Assembly (NCBI RefSeq): GCF_002368415.1 | Contig: NZ_AP018290.1 | Span: 7,059,717-7,123,716 of the forward strand | DNA length: 64,000 bases | Direction of reading: 5' to 3' | From: Calothrix sp. NIES-4105 | GTDB taxonomy: Bacteria > Cyanobacteriota > Cyanobacteriia > Cyanobacteriales > Nostocaceae | Shown here: one piece after another, positions 1-7,676 of the stretch | How the letters are laid out: the number at the start of each line of letters is the position of its first letter | How positions within the stretch are numbered: position 1 is the first letter of the stretch | Program-made: the position numbers and the translations under genes | Notes under the pieces: generated by a model | Seen by the model: the letters and a program-made list of their open reading frames with translations, nothing else | What the model was told of the DNA's origin: nothing | Database searches by the model: none

Positions 1-307
1 GCTCCCAAATTTGCGGCAAGTCAAACCACATCATTGGATAATACTTGAAAAAGTCTTCCCAAGGGTTATCAAACAGTAAGCTTTCAGAATAAATACCGCG
101 TTGCGAGTCTTGCCAGTCAACCTCAAGTAGATTATTCAATCTTTCTTGAATTCTTGGTATAACCCCAGTTGGAATTGGCGTAGTTTTATTCTCAGTCGGT
201 GATATCAAGTTCATCAACCGCGTACTGATGAGCTTATGCGCTAAACCAAAGTAACTTTTGCCCTGCTGAAAACTTTGATAAGTTAGCTTCGTTAAAGTGT
301 CAGACAT
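1..307 (-). CDS. N-terminal part of a probable SAM-dependent methyltransferase (partial)
   Basis: The minus strand reads an uncut frame from an ATG at 307 to the window edge, about 102 residues starting MSDTLTKLTYQSFQQGKSYF. The visible part has a conserved-looking block (DWQDSQRGIYSESLLFDNPW, then YYPMMWFDLPQIWE). I associate this block with the N-terminal extension of a cyanobacterial class I SAM-dependent methyltransferase family. The catalytic Rossmann domain and its glycine motif would lie outside the window, so the enzyme class is inferred from the N-terminus only. It is divergent to the small gene at 586; the shared gap holds a Fur-like site at 427-445 that may control either gene. Confidence 0.55.
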   Translation of the reverse strand, partial: MSDTLTKLTYQSFQQGKSYFGLAHKLISTRLMNLISPTENKTTPIPTGVIPRIQERLNNLLEVDWQDSQRGIYSESLLFDNPWEDFFKYYPMMWFDLPQIWE

Positions 308-426
308 GAGAACGACTCGTTTTTTTATTACCTTTTATATATTTACTTTAAGTAATTGTAAGCAATAAGTTATGAGCCTGGAGTAGGGTTTACCGCTCCT
401 TATTATTAAATCTTAAGAGATATTTT

Positions 427-445
427 GAAAGTGATAATCATTGTA
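427..445. promoter_or_regulatory. Putative Fur box
   Basis: The 19-mer GAAAGTGATAATCATTGTA agrees at about 15 of 19 positions with the classical Fur box GATAATGATAATCATTATC, including the full TGATAATCATT core. It lies in the AT-rich gap between the divergent methyltransferase-like gene (start 307) and the small gene at 586. Iron control of one or both is an inference. Confidence 0.5.
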
Positions 446-585
446 TTTTTTAATTTTAATCATGAGTCAATATGTAAAGTTTTATTAAACTGTATCCTTT
501 AGTAACATACGCTACAGAAATAAATGGTATATGATTAACTAAGACAAAAAGAAAAACTATAAGTAATCCACAGGGAGAATTTGTT

Positions 586-786
586 ATGTCTACACAAGAT
601 AAAGCACGCGCGTTAATGCAACGTCACTACCACATCGTAAAGAATCGCCAGCAATCGATGCTTGGACGCACAGGTGAAGAAATAGGTTTGACTGGCGAAG
701 TTTCTGATTACTGGAACCCTCTTCAAGGTAAGATTGACCCAAGCAAGCGAGCAGCTTATGACCGTAGCAACGCTTCAATGAGCTAG
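586..786 (+). CDS. Small conserved cyanobacterial protein, function unknown (66 aa)
   Basis: The protein is 66 residues, basic in its first half (MSTQDKARALMQRHYHIVKN), then a GRTGEEIGL segment and a polar tail ending SNASMS. It has no membrane segment and no catalytic motif. An AGGGAGA ribosome binding site sits 7-8 bases before the ATG, and a hairpin terminator follows at 842-870, so it looks like a complete monocistronic gene. I recognise the general pattern from small conserved cyanobacterial proteins but know no function. The Fur-like box upstream suggests an iron-responsive gene; this is inference. Confidence 0.7.
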   Translation: MSTQDKARALMQRHYHIVKNRQQSMLGRTGEEIGLTGEVSDYWNPLQGKIDPSKRAAYDRSNASMS

Positions 787-841
787 GGATTAGGATTAAC
801 GGTATTTAAAGTTTGCATATGAAACTACATCCTAATTAAAA

Positions 842-870
842 AACCACCCATAAGGGTGGCTTTATTTTTG
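842..870 (+). terminator. Intrinsic terminator after the 66-aa gene
   Basis: CCACCC (844-849), loop ATAA, GGGTGG (854-859), then CTTTATTTTTG. This is a compact stem followed by T-rich sequence, in the right place to end the small gene at 586-786. Confidence 0.7.
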
Positions 871-998
871 GTAGGTTGGGGAGCCACTGCGCCCTTACGG
901 GTTTCCCGGCAATCGCGCAAGTGGCATCTTCTGGAACGGAACCCAACAAATGATGATAGAGGTTATGTTGGGTTACGCAAAGCCTTCACCCAACCTAC
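871..998. repeat. Palindromic GTAGGTTGGG...CCCAACCTAC repeat element, copy 1
   Basis: The element begins GTAGGTTGGG and ends CACCCAACCTAC, with an internal ACCCAACAAATG and GTTGGGTTACGCAAAGCC. A second copy lies at 19912-19994 with the same ends and the same internal ACGCAAAGCCTTCACCCAAC block. It looks like a non-autonomous dispersed palindromic repeat. It abuts the 3' end of glnA. Confidence 0.75.
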
Positions 999-1018
999 GA
1001 TTAATAAATTTTTAACCC

Positions 1019-2437
1019 TTAGCAATCATAGTAGAGAGCGAACTCGTGAGGGTGAGGACGCAAGCGCATAGGGTTGACTTCGTTATCAATTTTGTAGGCT
1101 ATCCAGTTTTGGATAAAGTCTTCGCTGAACACACCACCCTCCGTTAAGAAAGCGTGGTCTTTTTCTAAAGCTTCGAGTGCAGCGTCGAGTGAACCAGGGG
1201 TAGAAGGAACTTTAGCTAGTTCTTCAGGAGATAATTCGTAGATATTTTTATCTAAAGGTTCGCCTGGATGAATTTTGTTTTTGATACCATCTAAACCAGC
1301 ACACAGCATTGCAGCGAATGCTAAGTATGGGTTAGAAGTAGCATCTGGACAACGGAATTCCAAGCGTTTAGCTTTAGGGTTGGTTCCAGATAAAGGAATA
1401 CGAATAGAAGCTGAACGGTTACCTTGGGAGTAAGCTAAGTTTACAGGCGCCTCATAACCAGGAACTAAGCGCTTGTAAGAGTTAGTGGTGGGGTTGGTAA
1501 TTGCCAAAACTGCGGGAGCGTGCTTGAGCAAACCGCCAATGTAATGTAAAGCAGTTTCGCTTAAACCAGCATATTGATCGCCAGCAAATAAAGGTTGACC
1601 GTCTTTCCAAATTGACTGGTGACAGTGCATACCAGAACCGTTATCACCAAATACAGGCTTGGGCATGAAGGTTACGGTTCTACCATACTTTTTAGCTACG
1701 TTCTTGATGACATATTTATAGGTCATCAACCAGTCAGCAGCTTGAATTAACTTACCAAACTTAAACCCTAGTTCGCACTGACCACCAGTTGCAACTTCGT
1801 GGTGGTGTTTTTCGATGGGTACACCTAACTTCGCCATTGTCAGCAGCATCTCAGTCCGCATGTCTTGGAAAGTGTCGGTGGGAGCTACTGGAAAATAACC
1901 TTCTTTGAAGCGAGGTTTGTAACCTAAGTTACCACCAGCTTCGGTTCTTCCTGAGTTCCATTTAGCTTCGATTGAATCTACATAGTAGTAACCAGAGCTA
2001 GCATTTTGGTCAAAGCGAACATCATCAAAGATAAAAAATTCGGCTTCTGGTCCAAAAAATACTGTATCGCCAACACCACTAGAAATTACGTAATCGACCG
2101 CGCGCTGGGCAATTTGACGAGGGCATCGGTCGTAAGGTTCACCAGTACGAGGCTCAATAATGCTACAAACAATTGACAGCGTTGGCTCTTGCATGAATGG
2201 GTCTATCCATGCTGTATCCGGGTCGAGAACCATCGACATGTCACTAGCTTCAATTCCTTTCCAACCCCGAATACTCGAACCGTCAAAAGGTACACCTTCG
2301 GTGAAACTGCTTTCATCAATTTGGTTTTGGTACACCGTTAAGTGCTGCCAAGTACCCAACATATCGATGAACTTCAGGTCAATCATCTGAATGTTGTTGT
2401 CTTTAACCAACTTCAGGACTTCTTGTGGGGTTGTCAT
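1019..2437 (-). CDS. glnA: Glutamine synthetase type I (GlnA)
   Basis: This 472-residue protein is the normal size for a type I glutamine synthetase. It catalyses ATP-dependent amidation of glutamate, the entry step of the GS-GOGAT ammonium assimilation pathway in the cytoplasm. Visible motifs are the N-terminal beta-grasp with [11 protein letters not shown] (about 49-59), the metal/substrate block [13 protein letters not shown] (about 127-139), [16 protein letters not shown] (about 264-279), NRSASIRIP (about 343) and the C-terminal [11 protein letters not shown], which carries the Tyr adenylylated in enterobacteria. Cyanobacterial GS is known to be controlled by small inactivating factors rather than adenylylation; no such gene is in this window. 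A canonical NtcA promoter lies at 2538-2579. No GlnB or amt neighbour is present. Confidence 0.97.
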   Translation of the reverse strand: MTTPQEVLKLVKDNNIQMIDLKFIDMLGTWQHLTVYQNQIDESSFTEGVPFDGSSIRGWKGIEASDMSMVLDPDTAWIDPFMQEPTLSIVCSIIEPRTGEPYDRCPRQIAQRAVDYVISSGVGDTVFFGPEAEFFIFDDVRFDQNASSGYYYVDSIEAKWNSGRTEAGGNLGYKPRFKEGYFPVAPTDTFQDMRTEMLLTMAKLGVPIEKHHHEVATGGQCELGFKFGKLIQAADWLMTYKYVIKNVAKKYGRTVTFMPKPVFGDNGSGMHCHQSIWKDGQPLFAGDQYAGLSETALHYIGGLLKHAPAVLAITNPTTNSYKRLVPGYEAPVNLAYSQGNRSASIRIPLSGTNPKAKRLEFRCPDATSNPYLAFAAMLCAGLDGIKNKIHPGEPLDKNIYELSPEELAKVPSTPGSLDAALEALEKDHAFLTEGGVFSEDFIQNWIAYKIDNEVNPMRLRPHPHEFALYYDC

Positions 2438-2537
2438 GGTTACTCCTTAATCTGCCTAATTACTTCACAGTCAATTTATTAATGCTCAAAGCAATTGTTG
2501 ACCCTGCTTGCCTAAACCAAATTTTCGCACCTGGATT

Positions 2538-2579
2538 ATCGTAAGAACTGACTGGATAGAATTTTGTATTGTTTAATAC
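2538..2579 (-). promoter_or_regulatory. NtcA-activated promoter of glnA
   Basis: Read on the minus strand, GTATTAAACAATAC (2566-2579) is a perfect GTA-N8-TAC NtcA site. Exactly 22 bases later comes TACGAT (2538-2543), matching the TA-N3-T -10 box. GTAN8TAC-N22-TAN3T is the textbook class II NtcA arrangement. It predicts a start of transcription near 2531, roughly 95 bases before the glnA ATG. Confidence 0.88.
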
Positions 2580-2819
2580 AGAATTTCGGTTTTAAAGGTT
2601 ATATTAACCTTTACCCAGCTATAACGATACAAAAGTATAAAGTAGATTTCCCTACGGGCAACTTTGACATAAAATCCTTTATGAGAGGTATGTTGCGGCG
2701 CCGAAATATTATTGTAGAGGTATAGAGGCAACACAATTGCTTTCCTTATGCAATAAATGCATAAGCAAACAGCCAAATTAATATCAAACCGTTAACAGGA
2801 ATGATTGGGAGATAAAGGA

Positions 2820-3329
2820 ATGCGCGACGCTGTTACAAGTTTAATTAAGAATTATGACGTTGCTGGACGTTACTTCGACCGGATTGCAATTGACAATCTC
2901 AAAGGCTACTTTGAAAGCGGTACCGCGCGCATTACTGCAGCAGGAGCAATAAATGCGAATGCAGCAGGAATCGTAAAGCAAGCGGGTTCAGCTTTATTTG
3001 ACGAACAACCTGAGTTAATTCGTCCTGGTGGCAACGCTTACACAACTCGTCGCTATGCAGCATGTTTACGCGATATGGACTACTACCTGCGCTATGCAAC
3101 TTATGCACTTGTTGCTGGCAGCATGGATGTACTCGACGAGCGTGTTCTCCAAGGATTACGCGAAACTTACAACTCGTTAGGTGTACCCATTGGACCAACA
3201 GTTCGTGGTATCCAAATTATGAAGGATATCGTTAAAGAGCAAGCAGCTGCTGCAGGTGTCACCAACACCAGCTTTATCGATGAACCTTTTGATTACATGA
3301 CGCGCGAGTTAAGCGAGAAAGACATTTAG
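2820..3329 (+). CDS. apcF: Allophycocyanin beta-18 subunit (ApcF), phycobilisome core
   Basis: The 169-residue phycobiliprotein starts MRDAVTSLIKNYDVAGRYFD. ApcF replaces one ApcB in the core trimer that contains the linker-terminal emitter ApcE and helps pass energy to the photosystems. The bilin-attachment Cys82 lies in RRYAACLRDMDYYLRYATYA, and Asn72, methylated in beta-type phycobiliproteins, lies in PGGNAYTTRRY. The MRDAVTSLIKNYDV start and the C-terminal extension beyond normal ApcB length (about 161) point to ApcF rather than ApcB. I chose the ATG at 2820 over the in-frame TTG at 2805, because GGGAGATAAAGGA forms the ribosome binding site directly before it. The gene is monocistronic and followed by two hairpins. 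Confidence 0.93.
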   Translation: MRDAVTSLIKNYDVAGRYFDRIAIDNLKGYFESGTARITAAGAINANAAGIVKQAGSALFDEQPELIRPGGNAYTTRRYAACLRDMDYYLRYATYALVAGSMDVLDERVLQGLRETYNSLGVPIGPTVRGIQIMKDIVKEQAAAAGVTNTSFIDEPFDYMTRELSEKDI

Positions 3330-3337
3330 TACGAGGG

Positions 3338-3391
3338 GGGCAGGTTTACAGATATGTTAGTGATGAGCGAGAAATCTTTGTTAACCTGCCC
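3338..3391 (+). repeat. Long stem-loop after apcF
   Basis: GGGCAGGTT (3338-3346) and AACCTGCCC (3383-3391) form a perfect 9-bp stem with a 36-base loop, immediately after the apcF stop. It could stabilise the apcF mRNA 3' end or act with the next hairpin in termination. Confidence 0.5.
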
Positions 3392-3457
3392 TTGCTCTAG
3401 CTAGGTTATATTTTGTCAATAGGGCTTAACAAAACTTAAAGTTAAATCTTAACTGAA

Positions 3458-3496
3458 GAAAGCGAGCTTTTGGTTACAAGACTCGCTTTCTTTGTA
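3458..3496 (+). terminator. Terminator-like hairpin downstream of apcF
   Basis: GAAAGCGAG (3458-3466) pairs with CTCGCTTTC (3482-3490), followed by TTTGTATTC. The stem is perfect and lies between convergent genes apcF and the receiver gene at 3553. Confidence 0.55.
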
Positions 3497-3552
3497 TTCT
3501 CGGTTGTATTACACGCTCAGGGCTATAACCTAGGAGCTACATGAATCTATCT

Positions 3553-3984
3553 TCACGTTCTACAATGGTTCTGACGCTCGTGTCTTCCTGCTAAAGTAGC
3601 AACAAAATCTACTACCTCTATAATATCTAGTGGTTTAGATATACAAGCATGACAATTTAAATCTTGAGCTATTGCAGGGTAAATAAATCGTTCTGACTCT
3701 GCTACACCAATTATTAAAACTTCTTTACCTGCTTTTGCACAAATATTAGCTCTTATATCAACCTGATGCTCTTCGATTGCTTCAACGCTTACGAATACAA
3801 CATCAGCAGTATAATATCTAAGTCTGCCTATCGCATCGCTAACTGAAGCTTCACTAAATACAACGGCGCCATGCGATTCTAAAATGTAAGCAAGTAAGTC
3901 ACGCTCATCTTGCTCGTTTTCAATAACCACTGTGCGTAGTCCTTTGAGGCAGTTTTTTTGAATAATTTGCTTTTCTAGATACAT
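3553..3984 (-). CDS. Degenerate response-regulator receiver domain protein
   Basis: The 143-residue protein fits a stand-alone CheY-like receiver fold: LRTVVIENEQDERDLLAYIL (beta1-alpha1), ADVVFVSVEAI (beta3), KEVLIIGVAE (beta4) and HACISKPLD (beta5 with the conserved Lys). The acidic pair after beta1 is shifted to E-N-E. The phosphoacceptor Asp normally found in a PDVLISD-type beta3 is replaced, leaving FVSVE. It therefore looks like a pseudo-receiver that cannot be phosphorylated in the usual way. No histidine kinase is adjacent. It resembles the receiver domains of cyanobacterial hybrid regulators, but partner and output are unknown. Confidence 0.65.
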   Translation of the reverse strand: MYLEKQIIQKNCLKGLRTVVIENEQDERDLLAYILESHGAVVFSEASVSDAIGRLRYYTADVVFVSVEAIEEHQVDIRANICAKAGKEVLIIGVAESERFIYPAIAQDLNCHACISKPLDIIEVVDFVATLAGRHERQNHCRT

Positions 3985-4324
3985 AATTTTAAATAATATA
4001 AGGATAACTAATGATATTTATAAGTAAAAAATATATTACAGTTATATAGGAAAAGTATGGCTATAAAGGCGAAATTACTTAGCGCTTATAACCTGTAGAT
4101 ATTTTTTGATATACTACTTATACTATTGAAAAGTTTCGTAACAGAATATTTTTAAAGATTAATTAATATTTTCGCAAGTAAAAACAAGTTAGTAAATATA
4201 GACTCTATCTAAGGTAGGAAAATTTGTGTTAGTTGAAAATAAATGTACCACTAGAGAAAATATTTTGAAAACGTCTTAAGATAATATTAGTCAATTGTGA
4301 GTAATTTATTAAAAAAATATTAAA
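3985..4324. other. AT-rich divergent intergenic region
   Basis: This 340-base gap lies between the divergent receiver gene and tlyA. It is very AT-rich and must hold both promoters, but no clear regulatory motif, ORF or hairpin stood out. Confidence 0.5.
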
Positions 4325-5188
4325 TTGGCAAAACAGAGACTCGATATCCTACTAGTTGAGCAAAACTTATGTACTTCTCGTGCCTTAGCACAACGTCTTA
4401 TTCAAGCGGGAGAGGTGACAGTTGATGGTAAGGTTATTGATAAAGCCGGAACCGAAATAGATACAGGCGCCTCTATTACAGTTAAACAAAAATCTCGCTT
4501 TGTTTCCAGAGGTGGAGAGAAGTTAGCAAAAGCATTAGAAACTTTTAATATAGATGTGACTGCGCGCGTATGTTTAGACGCAGGTATTTCCACAGGTGGT
4601 TTTACTGACTGCCTACTTCAAGCAGGAGCTAAATTAGTTTACGGAGTAGATGTTGGTTATGGTCAAGTAGACTGGAAACTGCGAAACGACCCCAGAGTTA
4701 TCTTGCTCGAACGCACAAACATAAGACATCTCACACCAGAACAACTATACAAAAACTCACAACAAAACTCCCCCCCTTATCAAGGGGAGGTTGGGTTCTG
4801 TTCGACATACGCTGACTTCATAGTCGTCGATGTCTCATTTATTTCCGTAACCAAAATTTTACCCTCACTCTGGCGCCTTTCCCAACCACCGCGCGAAATG
4901 GTGCTACTAGTAAAACCACAATTTGAAGTTGGAAAAAACCGAGTTGGTAAAAAAGGGGTAGTGCGTGACCCCGAAGACCAAGCTGACGCTATTTACCAAG
5001 TTCACCAAACAGCACAAGAACTTGGATGGAGGTATAAAGGTTTAACTTGGTCCCCCATTACAGGGCCTGCTGGAAATGTAGAATACTTGCTGTGGTTATC
5101 AATGGAAAGCATAACAGCACCATTAGAACTTCAAGCAATCAAGCAACTAACTATTACAGCAGTAAATGAAATCAGTAAAAAGTGCTGA
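4325..5188 (+). CDS. tlyA: TlyA-family rRNA 2'-O-methyltransferase (hemolysin A-like)
   Basis: The 287-residue protein has an N-terminal S4 RNA-binding domain (MAKQRLDILLVEQ, SRALAQRLIQAGEVTVDG, about 1-60). An FtsJ-like methyltransferase domain follows: FVSRGGEKLAKAL, SAM-binding LDAGISTGGFTDCLL (about 90-104), VDVSFISVTKILPSL and LLVKPQFEVGK. TlyA proteins methylate ribose 2'-OH groups of 16S/23S rRNA. The start is a TTG, since the conserved family N-terminus MAKQRLD begins exactly there. Oddly, about 15 residues around 148-162 (NSPPYQGEVGF) are encoded by a palindromic repeat fragment, CCCCCCTTATCAAGGGGAGG, that interrupts the domain in frame. The stop codon overlaps a 19-bp perfect inverted repeat. 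Confidence 0.9.
   Translation: MAKQRLDILLVEQNLCTSRALAQRLIQAGEVTVDGKVIDKAGTEIDTGASITVKQKSRFVSRGGEKLAKALETFNIDVTARVCLDAGISTGGFTDCLLQAGAKLVYGVDVGYGQVDWKLRNDPRVILLERTNIRHLTPEQLYKNSQQNSPPYQGEVGFCSTYADFIVVDVSFISVTKILPSLWRLSQPPREMVLLVKPQFEVGKNRVGKKGVVRDPEDQADAIYQVHQTAQELGWRYKGLTWSPITGPAGNVEYLLWLSMESITAPLELQAIKQLTITAVNEISKKC
4768..4795. repeat. In-frame repeat fragment inside tlyA
   Basis: CTCCCCCCCTTATCAAGGGGAGGTTGGG is a palindromic C-run/G-run sequence. Similar ends (CCCCCCTTATTAAGG, TATCAAGGGGGG) cap the MITE-like elements at 34755-34950 and 53576-53752. Here it keeps the reading frame open. Confidence 0.6.
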
Positions 5189-5230
5189 GTGCGCTCGTGC
5201 TGAGTATCTTTTACTCAGCACGAGCGCACT
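5188..5230 (+). terminator. Perfect 19-bp inverted repeat at the end of tlyA
   Basis: Arms at 5188-5206 (AGTGCGCTCGTGCTGAGTA) and 5212-5230 match perfectly, with a 5-base loop TCTTT. It lies between convergent tlyA and cp12 and is flanked by further GTGCTGAGT/ACTCAGCACT heptad-like units (5181-5190, 5235-5245). It probably works as a bidirectional terminator, although no clean T-run follows. It belongs to the GAGTGCT heptad repeat family seen at 11311-11512. Confidence 0.6.
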
Positions 5231-5248
5231 TTCCACTCAGCACTCTAT

Positions 5249-5524
5249 TTACACGTCGTAAACGCGACATTCAACAGCTTCGGGATGCAAGGAGCAATAT
5301 TGGTCGAGTGAAGTTTTGACTTGAACTTCTTTACTACGGTGTGACCTTTCTGCTTGTAACTCTTCAACGATGTCCCACGCTACTGCACACTCTTGCGAGC
5401 TATCACCGTGTAAACCACATGCACTACGCGCTTCTACTATTGAATCATGAATTACTTGCTCAATAGTTGTTGAGCCAGATTGTGAAGTAACAACGTTTTC
5501 AACTGCATCTAATGTATTTTGCAT
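5249..5524 (-). CDS. cp12: CP12, redox-dependent Calvin cycle regulator
   Basis: The 91-residue protein shows the full CP12 signature: the N-terminal cysteine pair Cys36/Cys46 (ARSACGLHGDSSQECAVAW), the core AWDIVEELQAE (about 49-59) and the C-terminal pair Cys77/Cys86 in QYCSLHPEAVECRVYDV. In the dark, oxidised CP12 ties GAPDH and phosphoribulokinase into an inactive complex; the C-terminal disulphide loop inserts near the NAD(P) site of GAPDH. I chose the ATG at 5524; a GTG at 5536 is the alternative. There is no prk or gap gene nearby. It is convergent with tlyA and shares its terminal inverted repeat. Confidence 0.93.
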   Translation of the reverse strand: MQNTLDAVENVVTSQSGSTTIEQVIHDSIVEARSACGLHGDSSQECAVAWDIVEELQAERSHRSKEVQVKTSLDQYCSLHPEAVECRVYDV

Positions 5525-6210
5525 TTTGACTCTCACTTCGATACTTAACTAGAGAATAAATGAAATATTTTTTAGGTATTTTGGTTTTAACTCAATAAAC
5601 AAAGGCGCCGCAAGGCATTAATACTTACTTCTAATTAAATACTAGGTAAAATTACCTTTGACCTCTAAAAGCATCACCTTATTTACCTTTACCTAACATA
5701 CCCAGTATAAACAATGGCGCATTGGATTGTGGGGTGGTAATAACCGTCATCTAACTTGATTAAGATGACCGGATAACACTCCTATGTCATTATGGGATTA
5801 AGTAAATCTAAATTCTGCATTAACTGTTACACTTTTCATAAAATTTACATATATTATTCAGAGCATTTCTCATCAAAACATTAATATTTCCTCTGTACAA
5901 ATTAATTATACGTTATAAAAAGTTACTTATTGCATTGTTACTCAATGTTCGTCAGCACAAAGCAGAAAAGCTTACCATATAAGGATTAATGGCAAGCAAG
6001 AGTATTTTTTTATCTCTGGATTTTTAGTATAAAGTTGTGGAAATAGAGCAAAATATACATGTTATTAAAGAAAAGTCAAAAAATTAAAATTTAATAAAAT
6101 TTTTCAAAATAATTAATATACAAACGCGGTTTAAGTAGGCAAAATTACTTATCATAAGTTATTGTAGTGATAAGTATATAAATATGTAATGTAAATGATT
6201 GGATAGAAGT
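5525..6210. other. Long AT-rich intergenic region upstream of cp12
   Basis: This 686-base gap should contain the cp12 promoter and the 3' end of the GTPase transcript. Visible items are a GGCGCC site (about 5604), the palindrome AGGTAAAATTACCT (5644-5657) and a GTCATCT/AGATGAC inverted repeat (about 5752-5775). The rest (about 5820-6190) is very AT-rich with no convincing ORF. Confidence 0.45.
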
Positions 6211-7557
6211 TTAATCCAAACCTCTGTTTGAGGCGCCTAACTCCTGCTGCAAGCGGTGTAAAATTGTATCTCTCGGAACAGTAGCGAGTATTTCCTGTAT
6301 AACAGTGCTAGCACCGAATTGTCCCCAAGTACAGCCAGCTTCAAGATATACTTTAGCTGCTTTTCCAATTGTGACGGCGCCATATCCTGCAATACCCGAC
6401 TGAACCAACGCACTGCCAATAAACCCTGTAAAATTACCAGGGTTATCACCAGTTATAACAGAAGCACTTTTATCAAGTCCAAATACAATACTTGTTCCCA
6501 ACTCCCCTAGTAACAAACCACCCGAACTTAAAAAAATCGTTTTTAGAATTTTTCCTGCTTGATACCCAGTCATCGGTAAACCGTACAACCGTGCGAGTGA
6601 ACGAATTAAAGCAAGGTCAGCAACCGCACCACCCAACACATCGAGTACAGCAATAGGATTTAAAGCTACAGCCAAAGCTTTATATTTAGCAAACTGCCAT
6701 ATTAGCTCTTCAGCTTGCTGTTCGCGCGCATAGATTGTTTTTTGAGCAATACTTTCTTCAGCTTCGCGTGCTTGCACCAAAGCATTCAGCGCTAAAAGTG
6801 ACCTTCCCTCACGGTTGAGGATATTTAATATAGTTTGTCTCAACTCATCAATTTGGGGTGGTAAATTTTCCCACTCATACTCAACCCGTCCATCTGAATA
6901 CTCAACCCGCACCTCTAAAGGTGAAGGTTCTGCTGCGACCATAACAATTTCGTCAGGTTGCAAAGGTTTTTCCAACAGATTGCCGGCGCCTAACTGCTGC
7001 AAATTCCGGTAAACTGTTTGTCTATCGGTGTCAGGATATAAATCAATCTTATTAAACACCAAAATCAAAGGTTTCTGAGACTTTCTAAGCTCCAACAAAG
7101 CATTATACTCAGTGCGCGTAATATCACCCGACACCACAAACAAAATCAAATCAGCTTGTTGTGCTACATCTTTTGCCATCTGCGCGCGTATCTCACCCGC
7201 AATTTCATCTAACCCAGGAGTATCAATTAACTCCACCTGCACCTTCTCGCTAGGACTCCAACGTATCGAACGGGGATACTGGGTCACACCATTAAGAGGC
7301 CCCGTTTGCAAAACCTTCTGTCCCAATAAAGCATTAAGTACCGAAGACTTTCCACGACTAACCAAACCAAAAGCAGCAATACGCACAACATTTTGGTCAA
7401 GCTTATTAAGAGTCGAGGTCAAAGTCTCCATCTCAGGTTTAACCACCGTCAACCTAGACGAAGCTTGTCCAGCAGATCGAAGATTATTGTACCAAGACAG
7501 AGTTTGGCGGAGACTAGCGCGCGCGCGGTTTAAGTGACTTTCTTGTAAATTCGACAC
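6211..7557 (-). CDS. Era/dynamin-like GTPase with C-terminal DUF697 domain
   Basis: The GTPase domain has a P-loop FGLVSRGKSSVLNAL (about 63-77), switch/G3 LIDTPGLDE and G4 VFNKIDLY. A charged helical linker follows (AREAEESIAQKTIYAREQQA). The C-terminal DUF697/YcjF-like domain has hydrophobic segments (AVALNPIAVLDVLGGAVADLALI, LLLGELGTSIVFGL and GFIGSALVQSGIAGYGAVTI). Such proteins are membrane-associated GTPases of uncertain role in cyanobacteria. The frame can start at a GTG at 7593, but that GTG lies in a repeat arm (GTGCTACTACGAAC). I prefer the GTG at 7557, giving MSNLQESHLNRARASLRQ. The gene stands alone. Confidence 0.82.
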   Translation of the reverse strand: MSNLQESHLNRARASLRQTLSWYNNLRSAGQASSRLTVVKPEMETLTSTLNKLDQNVVRIAAFGLVSRGKSSVLNALLGQKVLQTGPLNGVTQYPRSIRWSPSEKVQVELIDTPGLDEIAGEIRAQMAKDVAQQADLILFVVSGDITRTEYNALLELRKSQKPLILVFNKIDLYPDTDRQTVYRNLQQLGAGNLLEKPLQPDEIVMVAAEPSPLEVRVEYSDGRVEYEWENLPPQIDELRQTILNILNREGRSLLALNALVQAREAEESIAQKTIYAREQQAEELIWQFAKYKALAVALNPIAVLDVLGGAVADLALIRSLARLYGLPMTGYQAGKILKTIFLSSGGLLLGELGTSIVFGLDKSASVITGDNPGNFTGFIGSALVQSGIAGYGAVTIGKAAKVYLEAGCTWGQFGASTVIQEILATVPRDTILHRLQQELGASNRGLD

Positions 7558-7676
7558 AATAGCAATAATTATGGAGTTAGTTCGTAGTAGCACGAAGAGT
7601 GCCTAAAAACAATAATTACAAAAATAACCGCTCTTTGACATAATCAAGCTTATAAAGTAAAAGTGTATCTACAGAT

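Noticed and set aside
5714-5740. Tiny Trp-containing frame (MAHWIVGW) resembling a leader peptide
   Set aside because: No trp or other amino-acid biosynthesis gene follows on that strand, and there is no attenuator-like series of hairpins; probably chance.
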